Shown piece after piece: positions 31,701-46,700 of a stretch of DNA of 64,000 nt; the stretch's first letter is position 1, and each line of letters opens with the position of its first letter. The position numbers and the translations under genes are program-made. The notes beneath the pieces were generated by a model, which had not been told where the DNA came from, searched no databases, and saw only the letters and a list, made by a program, of their open reading frames with translations. Origin of the DNA: Dermatemys mawii (Eukaryota; Chordata; Testudines; Dermatemydidae); assembly GCA_007922305.1 (NCBI GenBank), contig ML677335.1:16418167-16482166 (forward strand), written 5' to 3'.

Positions 31701-34700
31701 TGAAGATTCCAGAGCTAACTTAATATACTCACAGAGTCAGTGTTAACTTTGCTAAGCACCGCATCTGTGATGTAGGAACCTGTCTGAGGGGGAGTTCTGG
31801 GGGAAGGCATGGGTTGCAGAAACTTGGCAGCACGGTTGTCCTGCAGTAAGAGGTAACCTACCTTAAATAACACCTCTTATTAGTTGCTTTCCCCCTGATG
31901 CTTTCTCTTCTGGACCTTTAGCATATAGATTACACAAATTTATATTCCTTCAGATTCAAAAGTGAGCAAAATTCAGATGTGATGTGTAAGAGGTATCATC
32001 TACACCTCATTAACTGGGTACATGTCTAAGGGGAGTTGAAGTTGGTGTGGCTCACAGGTTGAGATGCCCAGTGAATTTTGCTGAACAAACCTAATTTGGG
32101 AGACAGTTAACTAAATATCTACATAAGAAGCAGCAATTTTTAGCTCAAATGAAAACCCATTCCGGTTCCTTTCTAGAACTACTCTGGCTTCATGATTCTT
32201 TAGAAGTTAGTAAAATAAATACTAAAAAGAATTGTAATATTTTAATCAAACCTGCTTGAGTCATGCATGCTTTCTGGAAGACCTTTCCAATCTTTATGCT
32301 TCATCCAGCATACCACGAGTATTCTAAGCTTCCTTTAAGTTGCTGGGAATTTAGGGTTTGCAAGTAATGCAGAATTGGTTTTTTTTATTGTCACCAATAT
32401 ATTTATACTTGAATAGAAAAATTTCTCCTCTCTAATAGAATTCTGTTCCATCTTGATTCATTCATTGTCACTATAAACAGATATATTTGATTTTGCAGTT
32501 AAGCCCAGGTCTATACTAAAAAAATTAAATTGACTCAGCTACATTGCTCTGGGGCATGAAAAATTCACATCTCTGAGCGATGTGGTTAAGTCAACCTAAA
32601 CCCCTGAAGAATTCTTTTGTCAACCTCACTACTGCCTGTCAAGGTGGTGGATTAACTAGAGTGATGGGAGAATCCCTTCCATGGCTATACTAAGTGCCTG
32701 CGCTGAAGCACTACAATGGCACAGATGCAGCTGTGCTGCTGTAGTGTTTTAAGTATAGACATAACCTCAGGTCTCAGTCCTCCAAGGTGCTGAGTGCCCT
32801 CAACTGTCACTGTAAGCAAGTTGCCTTAGAGGAGAATGGGGATTTGGGTACACTCAAGTCCCAGGAACCCCATAATGCCTGCCAGGATCCGGCACAAGTA
32901 TTGGAAGAGCAATATCACTGAAGGATTGACGAGGAAAGATGAAACTTCCATTTACACCAAAATTCTGAGAGATCAACAATGTGAAAGGAATAATAGAAAA
33001 AGTATGTGATGGAGTAATTGCAATTATGGTATATATTTCAGCAGAATCAACTAAAAGAATTAGCTTAATCCTAAACATTACTACCATCATAAGGGCAATT
33101 CTTTCCATTTCTAAACCCCTTAAGGAACTTACTGTTTCTGAATTTGTAAATAATGTATACCTAATTAGCTAGATAATACAGCAGTGAGGCCATGCCTAAA
33201 ATGGAAAAGCAGCTAGACATTTCCTCTTTACTTTTGCCAAGTAGTTTACATTTTTGTTTTTTTCTAATGTAATCAGTTTAAACAGAACCACCATAATTCT
33301 CTCTCTTCCCAGTTTTATTTCTTTTTAAGCAGAATTTGTAGGATTCTGTTCAGAAACAATCTATGCCTGTTCCTATTGTTTATGATGAAAAGACAAAGCG
33401 CTCATCATGTTCTGTGCACCACCTGTGAACTATTGAGATGAAGAAACTAAATTTGAGTGAGAGATGTGATCACTTAGACTGTAAGCTCTTTGTGGCAGCA
33501 TCTGTGTTTGTACAGTGCCATGGTGATTCACGTGTGGGGTTTCTAGGTGTCACTGGACAACATATTAATAATGTGAAGCAGATAAACTGGTAATAGTAAA
33601 CTGGCAAACAAATATTCAGTTACATGAATGATGCCTTTCATACTTCTGGGGTAACTGCACCACCTCACAGAATAGCCTCAGTATATGCAATTCATTCCAG
33701 CAGGTGGTACTTCTCTGGATTTGTTTACTGGTCCCAAGGTCTGCAATAAGTTCTCCTGCCTCACTGATTTGAGTTCCTGAATGGGGCTTAGGAACAATCC
33801 CTAGCCAGCCATCATACAGTCCCTCACAAATATGCAGATAACCTTATTCTCAAAAATATGCTTGTTTGTCAGATATATTACAATGCCACTTCAGAAATGA
33901 GATTGAGCTCCTACTCCTACTGAAGCCCCCAGATGTTTAGTCAATAGCTCTGTTGGGAGCAGCATGGGCCCTAAAGCATAATCTGTGTCTTGTAATTGCA
34001 CAGAGGAAGATGAGAAAAAAAGTTAGAGATTACAGATGCTTAGTAGCTATTCTTGTCAGCTGTCAGCTACATTTAAGCACATTAGTTACTATAAAGAAAA
34101 CAGACTACTCAGAATGGGGAAAGCTGCAAGTGTTCCTGCACTTGGGGTCAAAAGATTATTGGGAAGGCCTGAATGCAGCAAAGTAGGTGGGATTATTGGA
34201 TCACTTGCTAATGGACATTTTCAACTACATACATTGTGTATCTCTGCTTTTCCTTGAAATCAGCTTGTTGCATTTTCCATCTGAAACTAATTACTGATGC
34301 TTGCTCCCACATGGCTATATATTGTGGCTTAAATTTTAACACGTGATTAGTGATATCATGTGCCCAATTTTGGGTATCCACTTCAAAAATGGCCTGGTGT
34401 TCAGCACATGGGCACTGTGCATTTCTGACAATCAGGCTCCTTTTAAAGTGGCTGAAGCTGAGCACACAAAATTTCTTGGTCATTTTTGAAAACTTAAGCT
34501 TATGCATAGAAAAAAAAAGGTTTATTCCCCAATTCGTTTACCAGTCTGAGAGAAGGGAAGATTCCAACTGTTGCTCAGTGCCCTGAAATTACTTTGATGT
34601 TAAAAAGAGGAATAATTTTCCAAATAAAACAAAGAAAATTGCACAACTTATTTCAAATCTGTCAGTCAATTTAAAGGATATGTGTAACTCCCAGAGACAT

Positions 34701-37700
34701 TGGAAATGGACTCCCCTCTTGGTGGTCATAGTAAAGGTTTCCATGAGGACAGACCAAATCTTCCCTGACTTGACAAAAAGGCTGCAACTCCACAGAAGGC
34801 TTTTGGGTTTTATTCTTTTAAAAACATTTTAAAGTGTAGGACAGACACATCTTTTGGAGCCTAAGTATCAGATGAAGACCTTCATAAATACAGGCACTGA
34901 AAATCTGGGAAATATTAGAATGTGTATAATGAAATTTATCAGTACATTTGCTTGATCTGTATTTTCTTACAGTCCTGTAAGTGTTTCTTTAACTGAATCA
35001 ATATTATTTTGGTATGGAATATCAAGCCATTTTGTACTCATTTTTGTGTTTGTCAGCTTAGGAATGACAAAGTGATTACTTTCTGTGAGGTTTGTGTAGG
35101 AAAGAAAAAATTGCTACAGTTACCTTATAATGAACTGCTCTATCACACTGTCTTGCACAGAAACAGAAGTATTTCCACAAGGAAATAGTTAAAGCTTTTA
35201 TTAAATAATTTTTTACAAAGACATGACTAATATTCATATTGAATTTGGAAGTTAGGTATGATAAATATTTTACCCCTTTAAAGGAGTTCACGGGTATTTT
35301 TAGAATTATTATTGCAAACTTACTAATACCACACTGTAACGTGGAACTTTGTTGTGGTAACTTCAGTGAGATCCAAGTAATAGAAAATCCCATATAAATA
35401 GCAGCTTGATGTTGCATGTGTGAATGTGTTCTTCAGATACAATTTGTTAAAATCCTGAGGTTTGTGGTAGGTTACTTTGGACTCAATCTTGCATTCTTAT
35501 GTACCTGCAAATTCTCAAACTGTACAAGGAGTACAGGATCAGGGCCTTAATGATAAGACATTATTGGAACTCCAGACGTATTTAAAAAGGAACAGTTTCC
35601 TTATGCAGTATACTGAAAAGTTTCTAACAGCAGTTACTAACAGTATCATATTGTATGCTTGAAGTTACTATGGGTCAGATTTTGCCACCTTAGTCCATGA
35701 CTAATTGTAGTACTACTTATTAATTAATGCCCAACTGTATTGCACAGGAGGGTCACATAAACTCAAGTACAGTCTTGTGTAGGCCAAACAGATTCTGCAT
35801 ATTTTAGTAAGATTTAAAGTCAACTGTATTGATTTATATTTTAAGTTCATCTTGTTTTGTATGTATTTAGATGGGTTGTTTCTATGTACAGTATGTCTAT
35901 TTGCACATTTGTGTAAACAGGACAACAGAATGCTAATAAATTGGCCGTTAGTGTATTGTGTTGAAGCAGGCCGTGGATGTTATGAAATACTCTGGTGGGC
36001 CGTGTACAGCCTGCAGACTAGCGGGAGGAGTTCTACCGAGAGGCAGTAAGTAGCTGGATGGAAGAAATGTGAAAAACAAACAAAAAATTCACTAGTTGTG
36101 AAAGCTGCAACTTTTATTTTCTCCTATAACTTTAGAAAGCAGCAATGTGTTTCAATGATGATAGTTCTGTAATAGACCTGAGTCTGCATAATATAAACAT
36201 ATATTTCACATACTGTCAGGAGTAGAGAATAGCAAGGCAGCTCAAAACCTTAGTGAAAGTTCTTGCTATTAAGATAGAGAACTCCCCCTTCCAAATACTC
36301 TCAGTGAGAAAGTTAGGGCTTGGTTACACTGGCACTTTATAGCGCTATAAAGCCCCCATGAGCGCTATAACCTCCTCCCCATCCACACTGGCAAGGCACG
36401 TAGAGCGCTATAACTGCTGAGTTATAGCGCTATTGTTAATCCACCTCCGCATGGGGAATAAGGGCTGTAGCACAGCTGCTGTAACGCTACAGCAAGAATG
36501 TGGACACCCACTGCGCTACAAGTGATCTCTGGAGATGCCTAGAGCCATTTAAGGCAATTGACGTCTCTTCCCTTTGTTTTGAACTCGGCTGGAGGAATGC
36601 GGAAGTACCTCTTTAGAGTTTCTCTCTTAACTCGGCAGATAAGCAATGCAAATGTTTAAGGAGGGAGCCTGTGTGAAAACAAAGCCTTCTGTGAATGGAG
36701 GCTCACTGACAGGCTTTTAGAAGATCGGAAAAATCACTGTCTCTCTCCCTCTACATACACACAACGCGTCCCCCCCTCACTCCCCTCGTTTAAAAAGCAC
36801 GTTGCACCCAGCTGAATGCTGGGATACCTGCCCTAATGCGCTGCTCTTAATGCTGCATTAAGTGCCCCAAATGTGGCCATGCTATACCGCTGGCGCGTCT
36901 GAGTGTGGACATACAATAGCGCTATACATATTACTGTATAAGGGGACCGCTATAACCAATAGCGCTATAATCTTGTAAGTGTAACCATACCCTTAGATAT
37001 GTCAGAACTCACAACACTTGAGGTAGTGCCCTGTAGAAGATCTCACATTTTGCACTTCAATGCTGATTACTAGATATGATCTACCCTTCTTGTAACGTGC
37101 TGGAGCAGATGAGCCACAAACAGATTTGTTTCAAATGTTACACAGATGGTCCTTTTAGAAATGCTTAGAGATTGATAAGTTTAAGATTAGCAGCCGTGTT
37201 AGTCTGTATCCGTAAATAAGACGGGGAAGACTTTGTAGCACCTTAGAGACTAACCAGTTTATTTCAGTATAAGCTTTTGTGGGCTATAGCCCACTTCACT
37301 GGATGCATAGAATGGAACAGAAGTAAGATGCATTTATACACACACAAAGCAAAAAAAAGGTTGTACATTAGCATACCAATTCTAAGAGGCTGTTTAATTT
37401 GGATGGGCCATTATCAGCAGGAGAAAAAAGTACCTTTTGATATGGTTATCAAGAGATAACTATTGAAGGTAAATTAACTAGGGAAATGCATGAAGTGGGC
37501 TATAGCCCACGAAAGTTTGCTGAAATAAACTGGTTAGTCTCTAAGGTGCTACGAAGTCTTCCTCGTCTTATTTAGAGATTGATAGGTAACTGAACAGGTT
37601 AGGGGACTTCCGATTGCTGTTTGGAAGTGCTTGAATAGGGCGAAAAAGAATTCTGATATATATACCCCACTGTCACAATTAGCACAACAATTAACCATCT

Positions 37701-40700
37701 CTCAGCACAAAGATTAAACCTTCCCCGTCACTTAAAGCTGACACACTAACTTTTGACCCGCATTTGGACAGATTACAAAAACTAGACACAGCTACCCTGG
37801 GATAACAGTATCTTGATTCCATTTTGATGGGAGTGTGTGTATTTAGATATCTTCCCAAATGTGGGATTTATTTACAATGAACTTAACTCGCCAAAACCAA
37901 ACACAATGAAAGTTCAGCCAGAGGAGTAAGTTACCCAAACCCATCTCAGTTTTGGAGCTGCTGAGATTTCATGGGAGTATAGGCCACACCAGGTATTTGA
38001 GGAGGACGGCTGATGTAGATTGGTTCAATTCAACTCGCTTTTCCCTTCAGTCCATTCTCTCTTTTGTCCTTCTGAGACAAAGATTTTGGAGCTGGCTATT
38101 GAGGCCACAGGAACTGTCCATTTCCTTGCATCTTCTCAGAGGAGGGAAAATGGGGGCTTTTTTTCCCTAGAGGAGAGAGAGTTACACCAAGATTCTTATT
38201 CACTCTCCTCTTCCATAAACATCTGAGGCCTCTAAGCAGTCAGCAGATTAAATAGTAATTCTGATCATTCTACTTGCCAGTCTATAGCTGGCAAATCCAA
38301 GAGAATGGCTGCCTATTTGGCAAGTTCTCAGTGTCCCAGTCTAGGCCTGTGTGATCCCTGGTAATGCTTAATCCTTTATAGCAATGTTGCAGATCTGAAT
38401 AGAGAGGAGGCTGCTGGCTGTGCATTTAAGCCCAGCAAAAGTACAAATTGTGCTCGTGGGAAGGAGACAGAGAGGAAGTGGAGCCAGAGTTGGACCAGAG
38501 ACAGAGGGAGAAGGGAAAGTCTGACATTTTTCTAATGGAACTTGAACATCAGGTCAGCAAGAAGTGCCAATAGGGCAAATTGGCTATACCAGCTTAATTA
38601 AGTGGTGGGTGAGATTCTGTGGCCTGCATTGTGCAGGAGGTCTGACTAGAGGATCATAATGGTCCCTTCTGACCTTAAAGTCTCGGAGTCTAATTCAATC
38701 CCTGAAATTTGGAGCTAGATCACAAACCTCTTGTGAATATTTGCTCTCCAGGACAATAAGAGATAATGCAGAACATCTAATTTTCGTTCTGCGTGCTGCA
38801 GGGAAACCTAGATTTAATAAAAGAAGAGAATTTCAGGCACCAGAGATAGGCAGAAGGGATTAGGTACCTATGTTTTACTTTTCTCTGTAATTCTGAGGAC
38901 TTCTGTGAAAGCAGTCTGTAGCCTGATACATACTGCTAAATAAGTCAACCTTTGAGTTTTGAAACTGTAGAAAATGAAAACTATTTAACCATTTGAAATG
39001 ATTTTGCCAAAATTCAAAGTCTCCCTTAGTACAGAAAACTAGTATCATCATAAAACCCTGACTGAAAAATTAAATAGAGCAGTAAAGTTACAAGACCACT
39101 TGAATCTGATTATCACCAACCATTCAATAAGGAGTCAAATTTCACCTTAACACACAACTCCTGTTGACTTCAGTGTGAGCTGCAGGCATGTATCTGAGGG
39201 AAGAATTTGTCACTGTCTGGTTTCTTAGAGTGAATATACTTTAAAATATGCCAATGGCTTTGCTTGTTTTTGCTTTTTTGCCCCAGAAAATTTCACATAG
39301 GGCATCAGTTGTCTGGTACTCTTTGTATCTGTACATGCCAAGATAATTAATCATTTCCACCACTAAAAAGTTCCCCTTGTGAGGAATCCATAGAGATAAA
39401 ATTACAAGTGGTTGCAGAAATATTAAAATAGAAAGAGAAATCAGAAAGTGAGTCATGTCTCAGCAGTAACCCACATTCCTTGGCTAGTGTACAAGCAAGA
39501 CTGAAAGTGCTAATAGCTGCAGTAGTGCTAATATACAGAACTGACATCTTAAGAGCATTTGAAGGAAAGATAAATCAGTGGATGTAATCACAAGGAACAG
39601 CTGCACGTAGACAATCAAACTGCCTTTGAGAAGAGGGATAAGATTAATGAAACTATTATGGTTATGCATTGATATACTGCAATTTAACTGAATAAAACAG
39701 TTTGAGTACTCATCTCTTCAATTAGTAAAACAATAATAATTACTAGCATTTGACTTAGAAACATTTTCAAATAACTACCTTTGGGTTGAGTAATGAACTA
39801 GAATGCATCGTTCTGTCCTTGGAGCAGACTGCGAGGCAGATTGTTCTCAAGTCACATTCTGCCTCAGTGCCTTCCTACTGGTCTCCCCTACTCCAAGGAG
39901 GAAATGCCCAGCCCTAGGCCGAAACCCAGCACAGCCTACTTCCCTTAGTGTAATTCTGCAAGCTGGCACATTGTGCAAGGCAAAGCCAAGGCTCTGCTCT
40001 GTCCCCAACCACTCCCCTCTCATCTGCAGGGGGCAGGAGAAGTAGCAAGTCTGTAGTTCCTACTTTCCTCTTTGTGTACCAGTGGAACAAAGAGTCATCA
40101 CAAAGGGGTCTGGAGGTGACATACAGCCAGTGCTTACTTTTTGCCAGGACTTGCCAGGGCTGATCCCCGGCACTTCAAAGCTTGGCAGTTTACAGCCCCA
40201 GCATCTCTGGGCTTGCCGTGTTAGTTATGAAAGTAAAAAAAAAGTGCTTGAGCTCCGAGCTCTCTTATATTAAAAATTAAGCACAGCTTTCACCCACTTA
40301 CTCAGTTGCGTAAGCCAGGCCACAATCTGACTCGTGTCAAAAAAAGACTGTGGCTAAAGATATGGCATGGAAGAAACCTATACTTAAGCTTTCTTCATTA
40401 CAATAACTGGGTTAAGGCAAGTTAAGCACTGGTCATGGCAGCAGTTCAAAAGAAGTGGATCAAAAGAAGGAGTGCTCACCTCCCACCCATGGGATATCTG
40501 AGAGCCCAAAAAGCTCCCTAGGGAGGCCTCACCTGCTCTCACCTCAGATTCTTCCATCAGCCTAATCCTTATATCACCAGCCAGTGAAGAGGCACAAAAG
40601 AGGGAGCTGAACTTCAGAAGCCTGCTACAATCTACACCAACCTAGGCCTAAGGCATACAACTGACCCAAGAACCAGCTCTATGGCTGTTCCTCTGTAAGC

Positions 40701-43700
40701 CACGCCCAATGATTACCCAGCACTGCTTTGATGATAGGCCCCAGTGTCTGCCTCAGTGTTACATAGTCTGGGGAGAGAACAGCTATAAATAATGAATATT
40801 TTTAACACAGTTTTTAATGGGATATTTTAAGATAAAAACCTTATTTTTAAAGGCACAGAACATTTTGGTGAAACCTTTTGTTATGCTGTGCCATGAAAAT
40901 GCTCATAAGGTTCAACCTGGAAGATACACCATAGTTTCCTTGAGGTGATTTCTTTGCTGCTAGAAGCCTTAGCATTGAACCTGGTTAAGCATATTGCATA
41001 AGCTAATGTATAACTTTGAATGCAATTCTACCATTCTTTCCATTGAGTAGTACTTGCACCCCGGGGGCTTGAGACTAAGGAGGGCAGCGCTTGGCAGAAT
41101 GAGAAAATATCTTCTTTAACGTTTATGGTCAACTGCATTTATTTAAGTAGCTGCATTCTGTGGTATGGCTGATTGAAAACTGCAGGACTTAGGATCAATC
41201 CAAAAAGTGGAGCTTTCTTTAATGGAAAAACAGATCCTCAAAAATATTTACCTTTAAAAGTTTTATTGGCCTTTTGATTTCCAGGGCATTTACTTTAGTA
41301 ACTGCAATTTACACAAAGGGGTGTTTATGCATGAAAATCATCTACATATCAATGGAAGAAACTCCCCACAAAGGATCTTTGTCCTCATTTTTCAACTGAT
41401 TTTAAAAGCTATTGAAGGTATGCTATACTGCATATTCCTTTAAGACAGTTGAAATTCATATAATTAATTGTCTAATGCCATGTGCTTGAAAAGGATATTT
41501 GCACAATGAACAGAAGTGCATGCTGTTATATTTCAATTTATAATGAAACTTGCAACATGCTGTTAAAAATGTAAACCTTCAAATCATGGTGTGACTGTTG
41601 CTAAATACGGTGTATCTGGCAGCAACATATGCCAGCAGGATTCTCCAAAAACAACAGTCCTCCTTTATGTGGGTTTCTAAGTAATTTTTTAATGGCTTGT
41701 TTGTTTGTAGCAGAACTAGACAATTAAATGCTTTGAAAAATGGAGAATAATGCAGAGAAAATAGATGATCCATGATCAGATGTTCATCTGTGCAGGGAAT
41801 TACATGGAAATAGGTATGCCTGAACCAGGAACAGCTGGTGGTGTTATTTTTATGCATAGTACTTCTTTAGTAGCCTATTAAGGTGTTGTTTTGATATTAC
41901 AAACAAACAATATGGCTCCTGCAGTTGTAAAGATGCCCTTTTTGGGTATATTTTAATTTTTTTAAAAAAAGTCTTTGCAATTGGAGAAACCCATTTTTTA
42001 GTGCAAGTTGCTTTAGCAACAGGGCTAATTGCAATAGTTCAAAATGACATCCTGAGTGGAACAGCTTTATTATTTGCTAGATTAGTTAGGTCACTAGCAC
42101 AAAACAAGCTTTATTTCTTCAGAGTTTACGTAATTTTCAAAGTGATTTAAGATGATATCAGACTATTCTTCTACAAATAAGAAAACATAAGAACTAGGGT
42201 CAACATTGCTAAACCTGGGTACTTAATGTTAGGCTTCCATGCTTATAGTTAGATATCTAAATAAAACTGGCTTAGTTGTCAAAAAACATTGAGAACTTGC
42301 AGCTCCCACTGAATGCAATTAGATTTGTGGGTGCTCAGCTGTTATGAATATCAGTCCACATGAGTGCCTAAGTATGAATTTAGGATCATAACTTATGATA
42401 CCTAGGTTTTGAACTTCTGTCCTAGAACTATGTGGAGAACTACTGAAAACTGAAAGTACAGTTGCCTTTTACTCCTGCACAGCCAGTACCATCAAGGACC
42501 AATAGCTCCTCAAGGTTGCCAGCCGAGAATAGGAAGAGAGAGGACCCACACCCACTGCTTATCAGTGAGATATGGAACCACCTGTGGTGGTGGTGGTGGG
42601 GGGGGGGAGACAGGAAGCCTTCTGCTGATCCTCTATCTACCCCATTGCACCCATCAAGGTTGCTGGAGCAGTTACTCTGATGGGGCTACCAGAGATGGCT
42701 TCCCCCACTTCCTACCAGAGAAGGGAAGCCAGCTCTGGTAAGCTTCATGTACATACTGTGATTTCACCTCTGTGCAGTTCTGTATTGTGTCATGTTGTAT
42801 TATGGTATTTGGGTTCTTTTGGGAAATGATTCCAAGTGTAAATATATGTTGGAAATGGGGGAGGAATGGCCTAGGGAAAAGGAGTTCACGCCAAGCTGTC
42901 AGGTAGTGGACTCTTAACTATGTAGGAGCCCAAATTCAACAAGAGAAGCAGAGACTTTGTCAGAAACCAGAGATTGCTGGAGAGAGCAAAGACCCTGACC
43001 AGGGTCTTGCTTCCCCTTTGGGTTACCTCCCCAGATCTGCAGCTTGTGTGGAGCTGACTTTGTAGACCTTGACCTGGCAGTGGTGCATACTTCTGGCTGC
43101 AGCAGATGGGCTAAGAAGAGCTGTCTGAAGGTGCTCACTTGACCATGCTGAATCTAAATGGATTTGTGAGTGAGATGCGTATAAGGGGGAAAGGAGTGTT
43201 TTGTGAATAAGCATTCTGGGCTCTAACAATCTGGGTAGTTAATAACTAGAACTGTGGGGTTGGCTTTACCCCAAAACACAGTGTTTGGGGTTTACTTATG
43301 TCATTAGATGTTCATCTCATTTTTCCTAAATAAAAGGAGTTGACTAAGGATTCCTGTGTACTTGCAAACAGGAAAAACACCTGTAAAAGTGACCAGGATC
43401 AGTTGTGAAGTTCCTAAAACCTGGGAGCACAAAAGGTTTCTGATGAGAACTTGATCCAGCCATTTCATTTATTTTAAATAGAACTCCTAGGGTATGTCTA
43501 CATGTACAGCGCTGTAGCGGCTCAGCTCATGTGGTGAAGCCGCTCTATGCCGACGGGAGAGCCCTCTCCTGTTGGCATAAAAAAAAAAAATCACCTCCAC
43601 AAGCAGCATAACCTATATCTGTGGGAGAAGCTCTCCTGCCACCATAGTACTGTGCACATGAATGCTTATGCCAGTGTAATTTTTGTCACTCGGGAGGTAG

Positions 43701-46700
43701 AATATTCACACCCCTGAGCGACATAAGTTTTGCCGCCTGGCTGTGGTGATAGGCTGTAGTGTAGATACAGCCCTAGACTACATTGAATGTGTCCCTTCCT
43801 ACTATTAACTGTACCCAGGAAAAGGGCAACACACTGAAGTAGTTTAGGTTATACAGGTGTAAGTGAAGGGAGAACTACATGTAAGCATATTGCAGGTAAA
43901 CAGATGTGAAGAAATAATAAATGCTAGGGAAATAAAGCGAGGTTTGCTTCAGAGACACCATGGAGGTGGTAGGTACATGCTTATGTTGGTACTGAAAATT
44001 ATCTGAAAATTACCTTACTTTTGCAGCATTGTGCACCACAGCTGCATCATAAAAGAGGACCCCCCTGCGTCCTCCCCTACCGTCATCAAAATATCAGTGG
44101 GAGAATAAATAAGATCCTGTAAATGGAAAAAAAAGTTGCTTAACTGAGCTACAGAGGAGGAGGAGGAGATGGCTTATAATCTTCTCATCAGTTCTCAGTG
44201 AAGGATTTTACAATAGAAAGTACTGTAGGTAAATAGTGATTGGGAGGTCTTAAATTGTTGCTGCATAGGCAGCCTGCCACCTTAAAACTGTCACTGTTCC
44301 TCCCTCAGTGCCTCTCTTCCCTCCCCCATATTGCTCTTTGTTATTTCTTCCTTGGATTAATGTTCCCCCACTCCACTGGTTTATTATAACATGTCGGGAT
44401 TTGCTATTGCTGTTGTATTTTAGTGATTGGTCCCGATTGGGTTGGGAGCTGACTCACAGTTGTAACCGTCAACAGGGCTTAGAGCTGAGTCACATTCGAC
44501 TTGGACATGTTTTGACATTTTCAGAATGAAATATTTCAACTTCTTGTTTTGAAAAGACAATGTAAATTTTTTTTTATTTTAACGTAACAAGTCTAAATTG
44601 AAATGAAACATTTACATCGACCTGAAGCAAAAGTTTGTTTGAATTTTCTATGGGACATTTTCAGTTTTTGCTCATATTTGGAACAAAGCCAGATTTTCAA
44701 AAATCCATCATGAAACAGAGCTTCTGTCCTCTATACTCTGACAAACCCAATCGGAATATGGCTTTGGTCAAAGTATACATCCACACTTCAAGCAGGAGGT
44801 GTAACTTCCAGCTCCAGGAGACATTTAGAGCTAGGGCACTCTCTTGGATGGGGACCATGGCTGTGTATATATGAGTTAGGGATGTGATTGCTAGCTTGCA
44901 CAGGCATACTCACACTAGCTCTCCTTGAGCTAGCACACTAACAATAGTAGTGTAACTGCAGGAGCATGGACACAGTGAGCAACAGCACAGGAAAGCTGCC
45001 CTAAGGACATAACCTGTCCAGATACACACTTGGGGTGGCCAGCCTTATATTGGTGCTTGCCACTGCCTCTGCTACCACAGCTGTACAGTGGAGCTTCAGT
45101 CTCGGTGCTTCTACCGGTTACCATAATACCTTTAAAACAAAGCTATGGAAACAGTTATAGCCTATTACTGCTGCCATCTCCCCTCCTTCCTACAGCCGGG
45201 GAGGGTGTGACATTGCACTCTATATAATTTTATAAAATATACTAATGAGCGTGGATGTAACGTAACTGGGATATGCTTTGTGCAAAAGGTCTCTTGTAAG
45301 GTATCATTACAAAGCTTATAATCTACTGACTGTGTTTATCCTGTATGTAAGTGTGTATCATTCTTGTATCTGAAACTAGAAATATAAAATATAACTCTGG
45401 GGACCTATTGTAATTATGCGAAGTGTGGCCATTAATGGTGGTCTGGAGTCTTGATTCAGAGGGGTAGCCGTGTTAGTCTGGAATTGCAGAAGTGACAGAG
45501 AGCCCTGTGGCACCACAGACAGATATCATTTTTCTCTCCAAATGCAAATGGATGGACATCATACCTAATGGACTGAAGGGGAAAAAATCCATTGCTATCT
45601 ATATACTGCACAGACCATAGAGAGAGATTATGCCAGACACTGTCAAAGAAACTGAGGAATCATCTGATCAGCATCCTGTACAGCAAACAGGAAAACATCA
45701 AAAAAGAGCTTTCCAATCTGGAGACCTTCATAAACAACCAACCTTTCACACAAACAAACAGACTTTACTAAAATAAGACAGGAGATCTACATCACACACT
45801 TCACCTCTCTACAAAAGAAAAAAGACTGCAAACTATCTAAAATCCTACCTGCCACATGGGGCCACAACAGTGGTACCCCTAACTCACCCAGCAATACCAT
45901 CAATCTATCCAGCTACATGCTCAGCCCGGCAGAAGAGGCTGTCCTATCTCGAGGACTCTCATTCTGCCCCACAACCATGATACAATTCTGAGGTGATCTG
46001 GAAGCCTACTTTCGCTTTCTCTGACTCAAAGAATACTTTCAAGACAACATGGAACAATGCACTGATACACAGACACTATCCCACCAGCAGCACAAGAAGA
46101 AGAACTCCACATGAACTTCTGAGGGTCGAAATGACAGTCTGGACCTATACATAGAATGCTTCCGCCGACGTGCACAGGCAGAAATTGTGGAAAAACAACA
46201 TCGTCTGCCTCACAACCTAAGTCGTGCAGAATGCAATGCTATCCACAGCCTCAGAAACAACCCTGACATCATAATCAAAGAGGCTGATAAAGGAAGTGCT
46301 GTTGTCATCATGGACAGGTCTGACTACCAAAAGGAGGCTACCAGACAACTCTCCAACACCAATTTCTACAGGCCACTTCCCTCAGATCCCACTGAGGAAT
46401 ATACTAAGAAACTGCACCATCTACTCAGGACACTCCCTACAGTAACACAGGAACAAATTAACATACCCTTAGAGCCCCAGCCAGGTTTATTCTGTCTATT
46501 ACCCAAGATCCACAAATCTGGAAATCCTGGACACCCCGACATCTTGGGCATTGGCACTCTCACTGAAGGACTGTCTGGATATGTGGACTCTCTACTCAGA
46601 CCCTACGCCACCAGCACTCCCAGCTATCTCCGTGACACTACCGAGTTCCTGAGAAAACCACAATGCATTGATGATCTTCCCGAAAACACCATCCTAGTCA

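Noticed and set aside
32854..33108. 84-residue minus-strand frame
   Set aside because: No recognisable family, no splice sites and no codon pattern; intronic chance frame.
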